Notes under the pieces: model-generated
What the model was told of the DNA's origin: nothing
The model's input: the letters and a program-made list of their open reading frames with translations, nothing else
The model's database searches: none
Position numbers and translations under genes: made by a program
Source: Pachyseris speciosa
Taxonomy: Eukaryota > Cnidaria > Anthozoa > Scleractinia > Pachyseridae
Reading direction: 5' to 3'
NCBI GenBank assembly: GCA_016490735.1
Contig: JAEMWC010000034.1
Span: 286,001 to 350,000 of the forward strand
DNA length: 64,000 nucleotides
In this document: positions 1 to 10,571 of the stretch, piece by piece
How the letters are laid out: each line of letters begins with the position of its first letter
Position numbering within the stretch: the first letter of the stretch is position 1

Positions 1-332
1 GGTGCTTCTGTTTTTTTTTCTGGCTTTTATCCGAACATATTTGACAAAAAAGGAAAATGCAAAGGAACAGTAGTATCCGAAACATTCGTTAGATTTCAAT
101 TTACAACGTATGAAATAGCCTTTTGGACAGATTGGTAATACGGGTGAAAATAAACAGTTTATGCCTAGTTTTTAGATAAATATATGGTATGATGGACATG
201 ATATGACGAGGCATGGGGAGGAGAACACCGATCTCAGATAAAAGTTTAACCGTGGTTTGGTGGCAGCTCAAAAATATATTTGAATTTTTCAAACGAAGGC
301 ATTGTTTTGACGATTTCGTTTTTCTTCTGTAG

Positions 333-465
333 GTGAAAAGTGGCGTGCCAAGCACCAATTTACTTCAGGGAAGAATTATCAACTTGTTTATCGATTGCAA
401 CTTCGGGTCTGGTAGTGATTCTATAGGATTCTGTCTGATGTTCAAGCTGGAAGGACAAACACAAT
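333..465 (+). CDS. Gene A exon 3
   Basis: Acceptor is TTCTTCTGTAG and donor is AT|GTTAGT; phase 0 in, phase 1 out. It encodes VKSGVPSTNLLQGRIINL and ends in FCLMFKLEGQTQ plus a split Cys codon. It aligns with exon 3 of B, C and D, though the middle (DCNFGSGSDSIG) differs. Confidence 0.8.
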
Positions 466-3400
466 GTTAGTTTGATCATCTTTTTCTTTCTGACAAACCT
501 CATTTGCGATTCATCATTACAAAAGTTAGTGGTGTTTTTAACAGGTTATATTACTGTATGGTTATAGGAGGAGTATGAGATGATGGCACAGAGGTCCAAT
601 TTCCTTACATTATTTGCAATATCGGGCAATTTGAAATTACTATAATGAAAAGTTATAGCCCAGAGAAACAATTAGACTCTAGGTTTCACTACTATCCATA
701 GTTGCTACACAATAACATTTTTTAGGGGGGGGGGGGGGTTTGTTCAAGTTTCGAACATTTCTCGGGTAAAAACACTCAGATTAGAGAATTTAAGAAACGA
801 GGATGGCAACGTCAACAAGAAGGTCACAAACAATGGGTTTAATGAGCAAAAACAATGGCTCTGCATGTGCGTTTTACATTTTGGTACATTTCGTTACCGT
901 CCAGTCTGCAATTAAACAACAACGTGCAATGACCAAATTTAAGTTGTAGCGAGAACGTGAGCACATGATGGCAAATGTTTCTTTCTTTTTCTTTACTTTA
1001 ACGCCGTTCATAGAAGGTTAGTTCCTGGATAGTTCGCCGACATTTTACAAGTTTAACAAATTGGAATAATCGCGAAAGTGCTACAATAACGAGAAGTTAT
1101 ATTTTGAAATGACGTTTTCGTTGCCGTCGCCGTCCCCGTTTCTTAAATTAATTCCTTATTAACGGCCATGCAGAGCGAAACCAAGCAAGGTGTTCCTATC
1201 TTAGTAACCCACATCATCAAGTTCTTTGGTCACTGCCCCACGTGCTCGAATTACAATTGGGATAACAATCTTAACTAGATTTACGTTTATCTGTAGGTCC
1301 TGTGGCCCAGCCTGCAAGACCAACGTCTTCCTCTATCGACCAACTGAAGACAACGTTAGCAAATGTATCGAAAGATTCTCTTCTGGAAACGTACACAAAA
1401 GTGGTTCAGCCAAGTAGTACGGTTGCGTTAATTCCCACTAGTTCATTCAACACTTACCTCACATCAGTGATATTTGAGCCGACTGTAAGTAATGACAAAG
1501 ACGATTGTAGTCAGTATGAGGTAATCAGTAAGTCAGGCCCGTTTCAAACGTCGTGCTACTGCCGTGCTTAGCTGGCTCGACTGTCGCGCGACTGCAGCAC
1601 GACTTGGTTTCAGACGTCGAATTTAATTCCGTCGAATAAAAAGCTGTTGCCCAATCTCGTACCCAGAATCTTCGGTTGCTGTAATCAAAACACTGACCAG
1701 CCGTTGTACGAAGCAAATCCAAAATGTAAATTTATGAATTGAGTTTGACACGGCAGTAGCACGACGTTTGAAACCAAGTCATGCTACGGCCGTGTAACAC
1801 GGCAAGGCTTGCCGTGCTACATGGCAGTAGCACGACTTGGTTTCAAACGTCGTGCTTAAGTCGAATTTAATTCGATTAATTGAGTTCGACACGGCATTAG
1901 CACGACGTTTGAAACGGGCCTCAGTCAGTCAGGTCAGTGAGCCAACCTGCTACTGAGTGAGTGAATAACAGTAACAGTGTCAATTTTACAATTCACGATA
2001 ATAAACTAATTTATTGTTTTATTACATTACGAGTTGAAAATCTCTTTTCTTTTTTGAAACATTAAGTAGACATATTTACGTATAAATTTGCACTTATTTT
2101 AATTTTCAGCTTCCAGTATGTATTTGATCTTAAACTCTTTCTTCTCAGACTTTCCAATTTTTCTCTTGTTTTTTAATATAAATGTCAGCCACCGTCTCTA
2201 AACCACGAGAACGTTTCTGAAATTTATTTGGGAACTAAATGTAACATTATGTCAATCACCAGGTCACCAGTTAGTTTCCAGCTAACTATATGCTTTGTAA
2301 TAGCCTACTAAAATCAATTTCCTGTCATAAATATCTTGATGCATTTCTCCAAGATAACCTTGAATGGGACTCCGATGTCATATTGTCCGATGTCATATTG
2401 TCTCATATTGTTAAGCACAAGTTTATGAAGATACTGAGTCTACTACGTAGGAATTTCTCGTGAAGCAGCCAGTATGTTAAGACCCAAGCGTACAATTCTC
2501 ATGTAAGACCTCATCATGTAGAATATGCGTCTGCTGCTTGGAACCCTTTCGAAAGACAACATATCCTGAATGCACTGGAAGCTGTTCAATGCTGCGCTAT
2601 AAGATTTGTCTGCTCCGATTATTCGAGATTCTCCAGTGTAACGTCCATGAAGCAGATTCATACTTGTCTTGACAATTTCTTTATGAATCCCTTCTCTTTA
2701 GGTTTCGTTTCGCGGCAGCAATGGTCTTAAACGGAATACAAAACTGGGTCCCTACTTGCTCGGTCTAATTACAGGCCTCTCCGTCTGCATCGCACTGCTT
2801 GTTGGGCTTATGTGTTATCGCCGCCACCGCCGCCGCTACGTAAAGTAAATTATATAATTATATAAATTCGTTTTCCTCAATAAGTAAGGAGTTTTAGTAA
2901 GGGGACGATTGTAAGTCCCAAGAGAAATTGAAATCACTTGTTATGCAAAATTTTTTTTTTGGGGGGGGGGGGGGGCAAACAGAGTGTATTATGGGAGATG
3001 TGGAAATGGCGAATGTTGAAATAATTACGCGTGGCATGATTGGTCAAATCGAGTAAATTATATCTCAACAGATGCACGGGCCTACGTCACGCCCGTGCAT
3101 TGTGGAATTATACTGCACGCAGGCTACGTCACAAGTGTGGGCGCGCAAATCTCTGGACGTCTTATAAAGAAAAAAAGTAAAAACGATAAAAAAAACTGTG
3201 ATTTAATCCATATTTGACATTATTTTGAACATAAAAGCATAATTTGGGGGTAGGAGTATCCGGAACATTTCATAAAATAAATAAAAAACTTGTTCCTCGT
3301 ACATTGTTGTGTAAGTAATACATAAAATATGAGCGGGAGACCTTTATGGGCATTTAAAACGGCGAGCCGCAGGCGAGCCGTTTTAAAGCCCATAAAGGTC

Positions 3401-5727
3401 GGACGCGAATATTTTATCTTACTTGTGAAATGGAACAATAGATTGTGTTTGTCGTGTTTGTAAACAAATGTTAATCAGTAGAGATCTGTATGAAAGTAAA
3501 TGCATACTAATTAGCAGAGCAGGACTCTTATATGAAAGTTAATGATTTTTTATTGGGGTTTAGAGAGGTATACACGTGACTCAAATACTACCCGTAGATT
3601 GGTCGTTTGTCTTATGAATTATTGATGAATTTTACAAAGTGATATAAAGATTTGGGAATTTTTAAGAACACTCGAAAAGTGCGAGTTTAATAACGTGTGA
3701 TAGTTTACCCGTAAATTATGGAATATACCCTGCCTCTGAACTCGGACAAATACTCGCACAAGGAAAACAAAACAAAACAAACAAATAAAAAAAAAAGAAC
3801 TCGCCAGAAAGCTCGCACAAAAACACCCTTTTTGGCGGCCTTGCTGGATAAACGTGCCCCTAGTACATGTACCTGTACTGCACTTCCAAGTACATGTATA
3901 AGTTGACCCAGCTAACATTAACTTTCCAAATTTGATTTTTATAAAGTAGGAACCTTCCTGCAGCAAAGGCAAGCCCCGTGGGGAACACAAAACAGGTAAT
4001 GGGATGATGCAACGAAAAGTGTTTTGAAACAAACTGCTCGATCAGTGGTTATTGGTCAGAATTTTTTTTAACGGTTTTATTACTTTAAGGTGGTTCGCAT
4101 CAGTTTCCAGCATTTTTCAGCACTTTATTTTGATGGATCATTGCTACCAAAGTTTGTACATTGTTACCTTTATAGTGGTATCAAACAAATGCCCAATCAT
4201 TGGTGCACAATTTATGAAACTTTTTTTGACATAATAGGCCACCATAGCAACACTATAACCTGTTTAAAACACCCCTAATTTTAGCTTTAAGCCACAATAA
4301 CTCAAAAACAGTGACTCCCATTTTTTATTGTTGGGGAATAATTAGCATAATAAAATACAACTTTTTTCAAAGTTAAAGAAAAATTCTTCTAGTGGATTCA
4401 GAGCCACCTTAACTTTTCGATAATTTAAGGTGGCTCTGAATCCACTAGTACAATTTTTTAAATTTTGCAAAAGGTTGGATCTTGATGCGCCTATTAATTT
4501 TCAATAATAAAAAAAATGGGAGTCACCGAGCTCGTTTTTGAGTTATGATTGCTTAAAACCAAAATTAATGACATTTCTAACAGGTTATATTGTTGCTATG
4601 GTAACCTATTGAGTGGAAAATTTTCAATGACTTGTTCACCAAAGATTGGATGTTTGTTTGATACCACTATAAAGGTAATAACTTATATAGATTGGTAGTG
4701 ATGATCTATCAAAGTACCAGAGGTAGAAAGTGCTAGAAACAGGTGGGAACCACCTTAAATTCTTTTTCTTTTAACAGGAGAGTGTGGTAATGGTGAAACA
4801 GCACACAGTTTCACCAGTCCAACTTGGTAATGCCGAACGTGTGTACGCATCCCTCAGCAAAGAGTCAGGGGACACACGTAAGTTGAGAGACTGGGTTCGG
4901 GTGGGGGTAGGGAATTATTCCAGACCCCTCCGCACTATGCAAAAGTGTAACAAAGTTTAAAAGCCCATATTAAAGGGTGTATAAATCAATTATGGAAGGT
5001 GTTAGGAAGGGAAATTATCATGATTCTTAGGAAGAATTAGTACGAGTACGCACTACCAACTGTGTGAGAAGTCAGCCCCCAATGACGTAGCAGCCGTCTT
5101 CGGTCTTCGGCTTTTTATCGAGGGACTTCATAAATCAAGCTTTACTGCACATCGACCCATTCTTAAAAACGAACACGAAATATATCCGTATCTATATCAG
5201 ATACAAAAACATTCATTAAACATTAATTTTAAGTGTATTGCCTTCATGTTACGAGGTCTTACTAAGGTAAGTAAACGCTGTTACCGCCGTAAGTAAGTAA
5301 GAACTTTATTTAGGTGTCAATGTAATTTAGCCCATAAGGGCTAATTGGGGACACCATACTAACTATATTTACAAATTGTCATTGAAAGTACAAAAAAAAT
5401 CTAAAATGCTGAATACCTAAGCTGGTGACAGTAGAAATATGTACTTGTGTAAAAAGCTCAAGTGTGAACACAGCATAAGTTTCCTCTGTCCCTCGCTCTA
5501 TGAGTTTAAATAGAAAAGGGGGGAAACGTGTTTCTTTTACACCGCATTTTTACTCATGAAGTGTTATTATCATTTTTGCTTTAGAGATTTACGCACCCAC
5601 GTACAGCGTACCTCTCCGCCGATCAGCAGATGGTTCTCTCAAGTCTGATCACACATATATGAACATTCCAGTGAGACATCACATCCATGGCCCTAGTCAC
5701 GTCTACGAAAACTGTACTTCATTGTAG
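333..5727 (+). CDS. Gene A: type I receptor-like protein, short tyrosine tail (5' truncated by window)
   Basis: Five exons are visible: 333-465, 1297-1484, 2702-2839, 4778-4877 and 5585-5727. They join in one frame to give the last 233 residues. Exons 1 and 2, seen in B to E, must lie left of the window. In order, the product has an extracellular segment with LLQGRIINL, a short Ser/Thr-rich stalk ending IFEPT, one TM helix (about YLLGLITGLSVCIALLVGL) followed by an Arg/His-rich stop-transfer stretch, and a cytoplasmic tail with [23 protein letters not shown] and HVYENC. YMNI and YENC fit the YxN pattern bound by Grb2-type SH2 domains; VYASL is YxxL. Introns hold a Harbinger-like MITE, a CR1 relic and a TTAA foldback. 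No frame break is seen, so this looks like an intact member. Receptor function is inferred from architecture only. Confidence 0.75.
466..1296 (+). other. Gene A intron 3
   Basis: Intron between exons 3 and 4, with a G homopolymer at 725-739. I see no coding or repeat feature that I can name in the rest. Confidence 0.6.
1297..1484 (+). CDS. Gene A exon 4 (stalk)
   Basis: Acceptor TTATCTGTAG, donor ACT|GTAAGT; phase 1 in, phase 0 out. It encodes a 63-residue Ser/Thr/Val-rich stretch including VVQPSSTVALIP, related to VIQPSSTVP in C and AIQPSSTVP in D. It is far shorter than the 315-codon stalk of D. Confidence 0.75.
1536..1920. mobile_element. Harbinger-like MITE in gene A intron 4
   Basis: The ends are inverted repeats of about 30 bp (left GGCCCGTTTCAAACGTCGTG, right its complement), flanked by TCA at 1533-1535 and 1921-1923. 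A 3-bp TNA target duplication is typical of PIF/Harbinger elements. The inside repeats the same GCACGACGTTTGAAAC motif several times in both orientations. No transposase is present, so it is non-autonomous. Confidence 0.7.
2428..2650 (+). pseudogene. CR1/L2-like LINE reverse transcriptase relic
   Basis: One frame reads HVEYASAAWNPFERQHILN followed by LEAVQCCAIRFVCSDYSR, the pattern of the C-terminal part of CR1/L2/jockey-clade reverse transcriptases (P-x-LEYAS-x-W ... LE-x-VQ-R-A-RF). It is a short 5'- and 3'-truncated fragment in gene A intron 4, with no start codon. Confidence 0.7.
2702..2839 (+). CDS. Gene A exon 5 (transmembrane)
   Basis: Acceptor CTTCTCTTTAG, donor TAC|GTAAAG; 46 codons, phase 0 at both ends. 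It encodes VSFRGSNGLKRNTKLG, a hydrophobic helix, then CYRRHRRRY. A donor five bases further on (AAA|GTAAAT) would shift the frame into a stop in the next exon, so the TAC|GTAAAG donor is chosen. C uses the same one. Confidence 0.8.
3308..3425. repeat. Foldback element in gene A intron 5
   Basis: Two arms of about 50 bp pair with each other (GACCTTTATGGGC with GCCCATAAAGGTC, TTTAAAACGGC with GCCGTTTTAAA) around a GAGCCGCAGGCGA centre. G homopolymers lie nearby at 2961-2976. Confidence 0.6.
4089..4754. mobile_element. Foldback element flanked by TTAA, gene A intron 5
   Basis: Arms of about 320 bp are inverted copies of each other, with a short centre near 4414-4430. The outer ends read GGTGGTTC and GAACCACC, and TTAA flanks both sides (4085-4088 and 4755-4758). 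A TTAA target duplication is typical of piggyBac and Kolobok elements. No transposase is encoded. The right end lies 19 bp from the acceptor of exon 6. Confidence 0.7.
4778..4877 (+). CDS. Gene A exon 6 (cytoplasmic, VYASL)
   Basis: Acceptor CTTTTAACAG, donor CAC|GTAAGT; phase 0 in, phase 1 out. It encodes [20 protein letters not shown] followed by RVYASLSKESGDT. The YASL motif is shared with gene C; gene B has lost this exon. Confidence 0.8.
5283..5480 (-). mobile_element. 3' end of a non-LTR retrotransposon, minus strand
   Basis: Read on the minus strand, it carries GGTGTCCCCAATTAGCCC, then a short tail ending in (TTAC)n, the layout of CR1/L2-type LINE 3' ends. The plus-strand fragment at 20525-20719 has a related GGTGTCCCC box. 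No coding part remains. Confidence 0.5.
5585..5727 (+). CDS. Gene A last exon (tyrosine tail)
   Basis: Acceptor TGCTTTAG, phase 1 in, TAG stop at 5725-5727. It encodes [33 protein letters not shown] and PSHVYENCTSL. Genes B and C carry close versions ending VYENYSV. Confidence 0.85.
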
Positions 5728-6290
5728 CGTTCTTGCGGAGCCTACTTTAAACTGCACAACTGCTTTAAAATCTGTGGTTCATTAGGCTAAAGATCAATAC
5801 TTTCCAGGGTATTGTATAGCACCCATCCTTGGAGCATAACACTCGTCGTTAATAGGAATACTCGACGTCCAAGAGGGGCCCAAGCTTAAAGCAACAGAGA
5901 GGCATGATTTTGGTCATTATGAATCACGACTTTACACAGACTAAAGCAAAAGTCTTTGAAGGAACCTTATCTGCACTGCCCTCAACAAGCCAATTGCACC
6001 TTTGACTGGAATCGGGTGAAGCGTTTAAACGCAACATGTCTTTATTAGTGCTGTGTGGGGTAGTGATTTTTAGTAGAAGAACTCAATGCGTCTTTCTTTA
6101 CAATTGAACGTTTCAATTTGGATAGGACTGTGTCCCATTCCTACTTAGAAAATGTTTTGCATTACTTGTTAATATACAAACGTAAAACTATCGGGTAAAT
6201 TTGTAACAACGTAAACAGAACTGCGGTGCCGTTTATTGGCCAAAAGAGATGTCCACCTCCAGCAATGGAATATTATAATTGAATATTGCT

Positions 6291-6508
6291 TTAATGAACC
6301 ACACGATATTTTTAAAGTTCATTTTTTAATGAACACATGTTTCGGATGAGACATCATCCATCGTCAGTTGTACAGTAGAGAATAAAATGAAAATGAGCAA
6401 CAAATAGTGTAACAGAGTGAGATATTAACAATGGACAATGGATGATGTCTCATCCGAAACATGTTTTCATTGAAAAATGAACTTCAAAAATAACTTGTGG
6501 TTCATTAA
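6291..6508. repeat. Foldback element with hammerhead-like arm
   Basis: Left and right arms are inverted copies (TTAATGAACCACA at left, TGTGGTTCATTAA-type sequence at right), inserted in a spacer sequence that is uninterrupted downstream of B and C. GAATATTATAATT lies on both sides. The minus strand of the left arm reads CTGACGA, a 6-bp stem, then GAAAC, resembling a hammerhead core, but no matching stem I is found. Confidence 0.55.
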
Positions 6509-7895
6509 AGCGATTTCTTACTTCGTGCTGCTACGAAGCCTTGGAAATTTGAATATTATAATTTCACAGATTGTGACTGCAACTGTCTATCATCTAGCGT
6601 GTTGTTTTTTCTCCTGGTGGAATAATATATAGGTAAAGATAAAATTATATCAAACGGTATTGTTTTGAGTATTGCAAGTAATTACTCGCCAAAAATCCTA
6701 AGGAGCAGCAGTGATAAATCGCGGCAGTAAAGTGGACAAAAATGTGAAATTTTAATATAGCAGTGAAGATCTTTCAGTATAATTATACCTGGCGCGGAAA
6801 GTTTGGGATGGTCGTTCGGAAAAAATAGCTCGAAATTAAAAAAAATATAATCGCCATATCTTGGTCTTTTATATATTCAGTTGATCTTTGAATTCAGTTG
6901 GAATAAGTCACTTTAAAATTATACATGTAATCCTGTCTTCCCTGGGAACCAAGGATGAAACGGTTACAATACGTTTTAACAAACAACGGTGATAGGGAAT
7001 TAGTTGGCTAAAAGGACGCGGTGCCCCAAGAGCATATTTACAAAATTTTTGATGTTAGTTAACAATTAGATTATTCGCTCTAGATTTCTATGCGTGATAG
7101 CTGATTCGGGCGCACAAATCAACTAGCCGTTCAAAACGATTAAAACAAGTAAATTATCTTGTAAATCCTCCATGTCACACTTCGAAAGCGCAGAGAAGCC
7201 ATTTTGTTGACAACCACTACTCGCTATGTACAACAGAATAGATAGCGAGTAGCGCTTGGGCAATAAGAGAACAGCATTCGCGATAGAACCAGGGTTCATA
7301 ACCTTTTTTGGACTAAAAATTCAAGGACTTTTCAAGGACATTCCAGGGCACAATTCCAGTAAAAAATGCCATCAGAATGTGATACTAGATGATCGGGTTT
7401 AAGGGATAACTGCCAGATTTGTTCAAGTCTAAGTCTTTTCTAGTTCTTCCACTAAGTGGAAACAGTCAAACAGCAAATTTCAAGGTTTTTCAAGGACCCA
7501 ATGTACTTCTCACGGACTTTCAAGGCCTTGAATTTTGACTTTCAAGGTGCGTGCGAACCCTGTAGAATGCTAGTAGATTTGTACTAAATGGATTAAAGAA
7601 CCTTAGTAGTTTTAGGGTTCGTTCCTTTGGGACGGATCCAGACCAGGATCAATGATCCGGCAAGATGATCCAAGATCACTCGGATCATGGTGCATCAAAG
7701 CCGGGAACCGAGGAATCCACTTTGAAATCGTAAATCATATGGCTTGAACCCAGGAGTCATATCATAACTATTAAGTGAAGCACGATCGTCCGGGTGAGTA
7801 AATGCATTACCTACTGTACTAACTACTACCAACGGATCGCACTGGAAAGTTGGTTTAATAAATAACTTACAACAGACACCACTGAACCGGTTTTC

Positions 7896-8314
7896 AACTT
7901 TAAAGGAGCACGATCACGATATTTTGGGTCATTATTAGAGATATCAAAAAATGCGTTTAAATAATGCGAAACAGTGAAATAACGAATTTTCAGGAAGATA
8001 AGCACCAAAGAGACAAAAATAAATACAAATACGGCCAGGATGGTGAAGGATGGAGAAGATTGAAACGGATTACAAATGACCTTTTTGAAAAGTTTAGCTT
8101 AAATTTTTCAAGAAGGTAATTTGTAATCCGTTTCAATCTTCTCCATCCTTCGATGCACCATCCTCGCCATATTTAATTTGCGTTTATTCTTGTCTCTTTG
8201 GTGCTTATCTTCCCTGAAAATTTGTTATTTCACTGTTTCGCATTATTTAAGTGCATGTTTTTTGGTATCTCTAATAATGACCCAAAATATCGTGACCGTG
8301 CTCCTTTAAAGTTG
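7896..8314. repeat. Foldback repeat, spacer A-B
   Basis: Arms of about 200 bp pair across a centre near 8095 (AACTTTAAAGGAGCACG at left, CGTGCTCCTTTAAAGTT-type at right). A deletion derivative of the surrounding repeat appears at 12870-12985 in gene B intron 1. Confidence 0.6.
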
Positions 8315-8350
8315 ATCTTTCTTCTTTGGTAACAAAAGTATGGCGGAATG

Positions 8351-9203
8351 CTGTTTTCAACTGAACCGCCCGTCCGGGAACGAATTCCCTGGTACACCTG
8401 CATGGTTTCAATCAGAATTATTGTTCCAAAACAATAGGGCCGTTTATACGAGAGGAAATATTCCGCGGCTTACTCTGGACGCGAAAGGAAACATTTATAC
8501 GAGTAAAAACTCCTAGGCCAGGATAAGCCGCAGCTTGAGAAAGCCGTGAACGTAGATTTTGTACCATTTATACGGGGTATTCGCATCTTATGTAAGCCGT
8601 GGCCAGAGTAAGCCTCGGCCCTAATGTCTTTCCCGTCCATGGAACTGTTTTTCTATCACAGTTTTGGTCCACCACGGTAATCAGCATTCAAGTTGGACTT
8701 TTTTCAAGTCTACTAGCATGGATGAAGATAAGTCTTCATAGAAGCGCCAAGGGTGCTGTGAATGTTTTGCTTCTTCCCGTAGTTTCGCAAGTTCCACGCA
8801 AGCATCGCCATTTTGTTCTATCTTCTTGGTAGCCTTTCTTCTCTTTACCAGGCTCTTTACGGATAGGAATCCTCGGTAAAGGACTGAGAATGACAACAAA
8901 TCCTTGCCGTGAGATAGCGGGAAAATTGAACAGGAGAAAAACAAATTTTCAATAAGTCCGTGATCGATCGAAGTACAGTACGCTTTCATACGCCAAGAAT
9001 GTCCGATATTTCGCCTAAGCAGACAAAAAATCGTTTTATTAATTAGTGGAAATTTTCCTAATGACACACTTTGTTTATTATCTTTAGTTCTTCGCTGTTG
9101 CAGACAACCGTAGATTACTCCACATGACCGCCATCGTTTTATTTCCATTTTCGACCGCCTGCAAATTTCCATAGAAACGATCATCCAATCTCGTCAACAA
9201 AAG
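8351..9203. mobile_element. Unclassified insertion nested in a spacer repeat
   Basis: The copy of the host repeat at 12870-12985 passes directly from TATGGCGGAATGC to AAAGAAAGTAATTGACAG. Here these two blocks are 850 bp apart, so the middle is an insertion. It contains several TTATACG and CGCGGC motifs and a minus-strand open frame (8681-9184) without a recognisable domain. A Harbinger-like origin is possible but unproven. Confidence 0.4.
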
Positions 9204-9683
9204 AAAGTAATTGACAGCTCTCAAGATTGCTCTGGCTGAAGTGACTCCGACCCCTCATGTCCCTCATTCCTTGTTATGGAATAGAAAGTCTTAGCACGTA
9301 GTTTCCAACCTATTAAAAAGATGATAATATAATAAACTCCGAGTTTGTTTTAAGGATTACCTATTATGGCCTTTAATGCTGTGTATCCTTGATAGTTTGC
9401 TTGCTGCATTCGACTTACCATTACAAATCATTAAACTGAATACAACACAACTAGCAAACATATTTAAAACACATATAGTTGCTTAAAACTGACCCTCGTT
9501 TGCTGAAAAAAGGTAACGCAGACTCTAAGTAGTTGATGCTACACTTTTCGACATATTTACATGCTATATTTATATTTTGGGTGAAAGTGGCAAGCATTCT
9601 TCTATTTTTGATTAAGGATCCGTGATCATGGCCTGTCATCATATTGCCGGTAAAGTATAGCTTTCAGAATTAAAATAGATACA

Positions 9684-10282
9684 GATTGACCACTTAAAAT
9701 CACTCCACCGATATGGGCCTTCTGCGAGAGATAAGCACGGCAGCCCTAATGATAAGTAAAACAGCAGTATAGAAGTTCACTGTCTGTGAAATGCAAAGAA
9801 TTTGTGCTTGTGGGAACTTCAGTTCACAAGAGATACTGAGTCTATTTCTGAGTGCATGGACGAAAATAATAGCAGATTACGAATTATCTAGTCCAGGGAA
9901 ATTTCCAATTTTCCGTAGATAAACGAAAAGTCGTCAAGCTGGTCGAAGGGAATTTACCTTTTATAACTCATTCAAAACTCATCAAGAGTCCCTCTGGTGG
10001 TAGACGATGAGATTGGCTGTGAAATGCAAGGAATTTATGGTTTGGAAGAACTTCCGTTCATAAGAGACAGTGCGTCTGTTTCTGAGCCCGTAGACGAAAA
10101 CAATAGCTGGTTATCATTACGAATTACCTAGTTCAGGGAGATTTTCAATTCCAAAGGTAAACGAAACTCCGGCAAACTGTTGTAAAGGAATTTACCGTTT
10201 ATAATTCAGTAAAACTGGCTCGTTAAGAGTCCGTCTGTAAGATTTGCTGCCGGGAGAAGACGTCTCGAAAATCACATCGGAA
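9684..10282 (+). promoter_or_regulatory. Conserved 5' flank of gene B, with a duplicated module
   Basis: The block around AAAATCACTCCACCGATATG is also found upstream of C (21956-22040) and D (44290-44370). It is followed by a module starting GTGAAATGCA and containing ACGAAAATAATAGCAG. In B this module occurs twice (about 9788-9960 and 10017-10215), in C twice but split by an insertion, and in D once. It ends in CGTCAAGAGTCCGTCTGTAAG just before exon 1 in C and D. Promoter or 5'UTR role is inferred from position and conservation. Confidence 0.4.
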
Positions 10283-10571
10283 ATGGATACAGTGCGTCAA
10301 ATTTGGCCGTTTTTGGTTCTGCTGTTACACCTTCACTGTGCGAGTGTTAAAACCTTTGAAATTTCAAGACCGGTGACTGGGTTAGACACTTTTAACGTCC
10401 CTTCTTCAATGTGCGGTGGCTCACTTTATAGATGTAGCACATTTAATGCCTTGGAGCAGCAACTTCCTTCTTGCTCTTGTTCGTGCCCCGGTCCGAGGTC
10501 AACTTTCACATTTGCGAACAACCGTTGGATGTGCATGGCAAATGCACAGGCTCGAGACAAGTTTCAACAAG
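10283..10571 (+). CDS. Gene B exon 1 (signal peptide and Cys module)
   Basis: ATG at 10283, donor CAAG|GTAAGC, phase 1 out. Signal peptide [20 protein letters not shown]. Cysteines in MCGG, YRCS, SCSCSCP and WMCM form the six-Cys module. The open frame extends upstream to 10244, but only from a TTG codon. Confidence 0.85.

Larger units (their letters stand above)
5728..10282 (+). other. Spacer A-B, homologous to the next two spacers
   Basis: Blocks here recur in the same order at 19430-23700 and 40240-44600. Examples are CTCGCCAAAAATCCTAAGGA near 6685, the CAGCTGATTCGGGC block near 7100, and CACTCCACCGATATGGGCC near 9705. It therefore belongs to the duplicated unit. The stretch 7610-9285 has no counterpart and is largely inserted repeat DNA. 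I find no gene here. Confidence 0.7.

Noticed and set aside
2840..2850. Alternative donor AAA|GTAAAT for gene A exon 5
   Set aside because: It leads to a stop in exon 6, while TAC|GTAAAG keeps the frame and is shared with gene C.
4778..5727. Canonical ITAM in the short tail (YASL plus second YxxL)
   Set aside because: The next tyrosines read YAPT, YSVP and YMNI; spacing and +3 residues do not fit YxxL-x(6-8)-YxxL.
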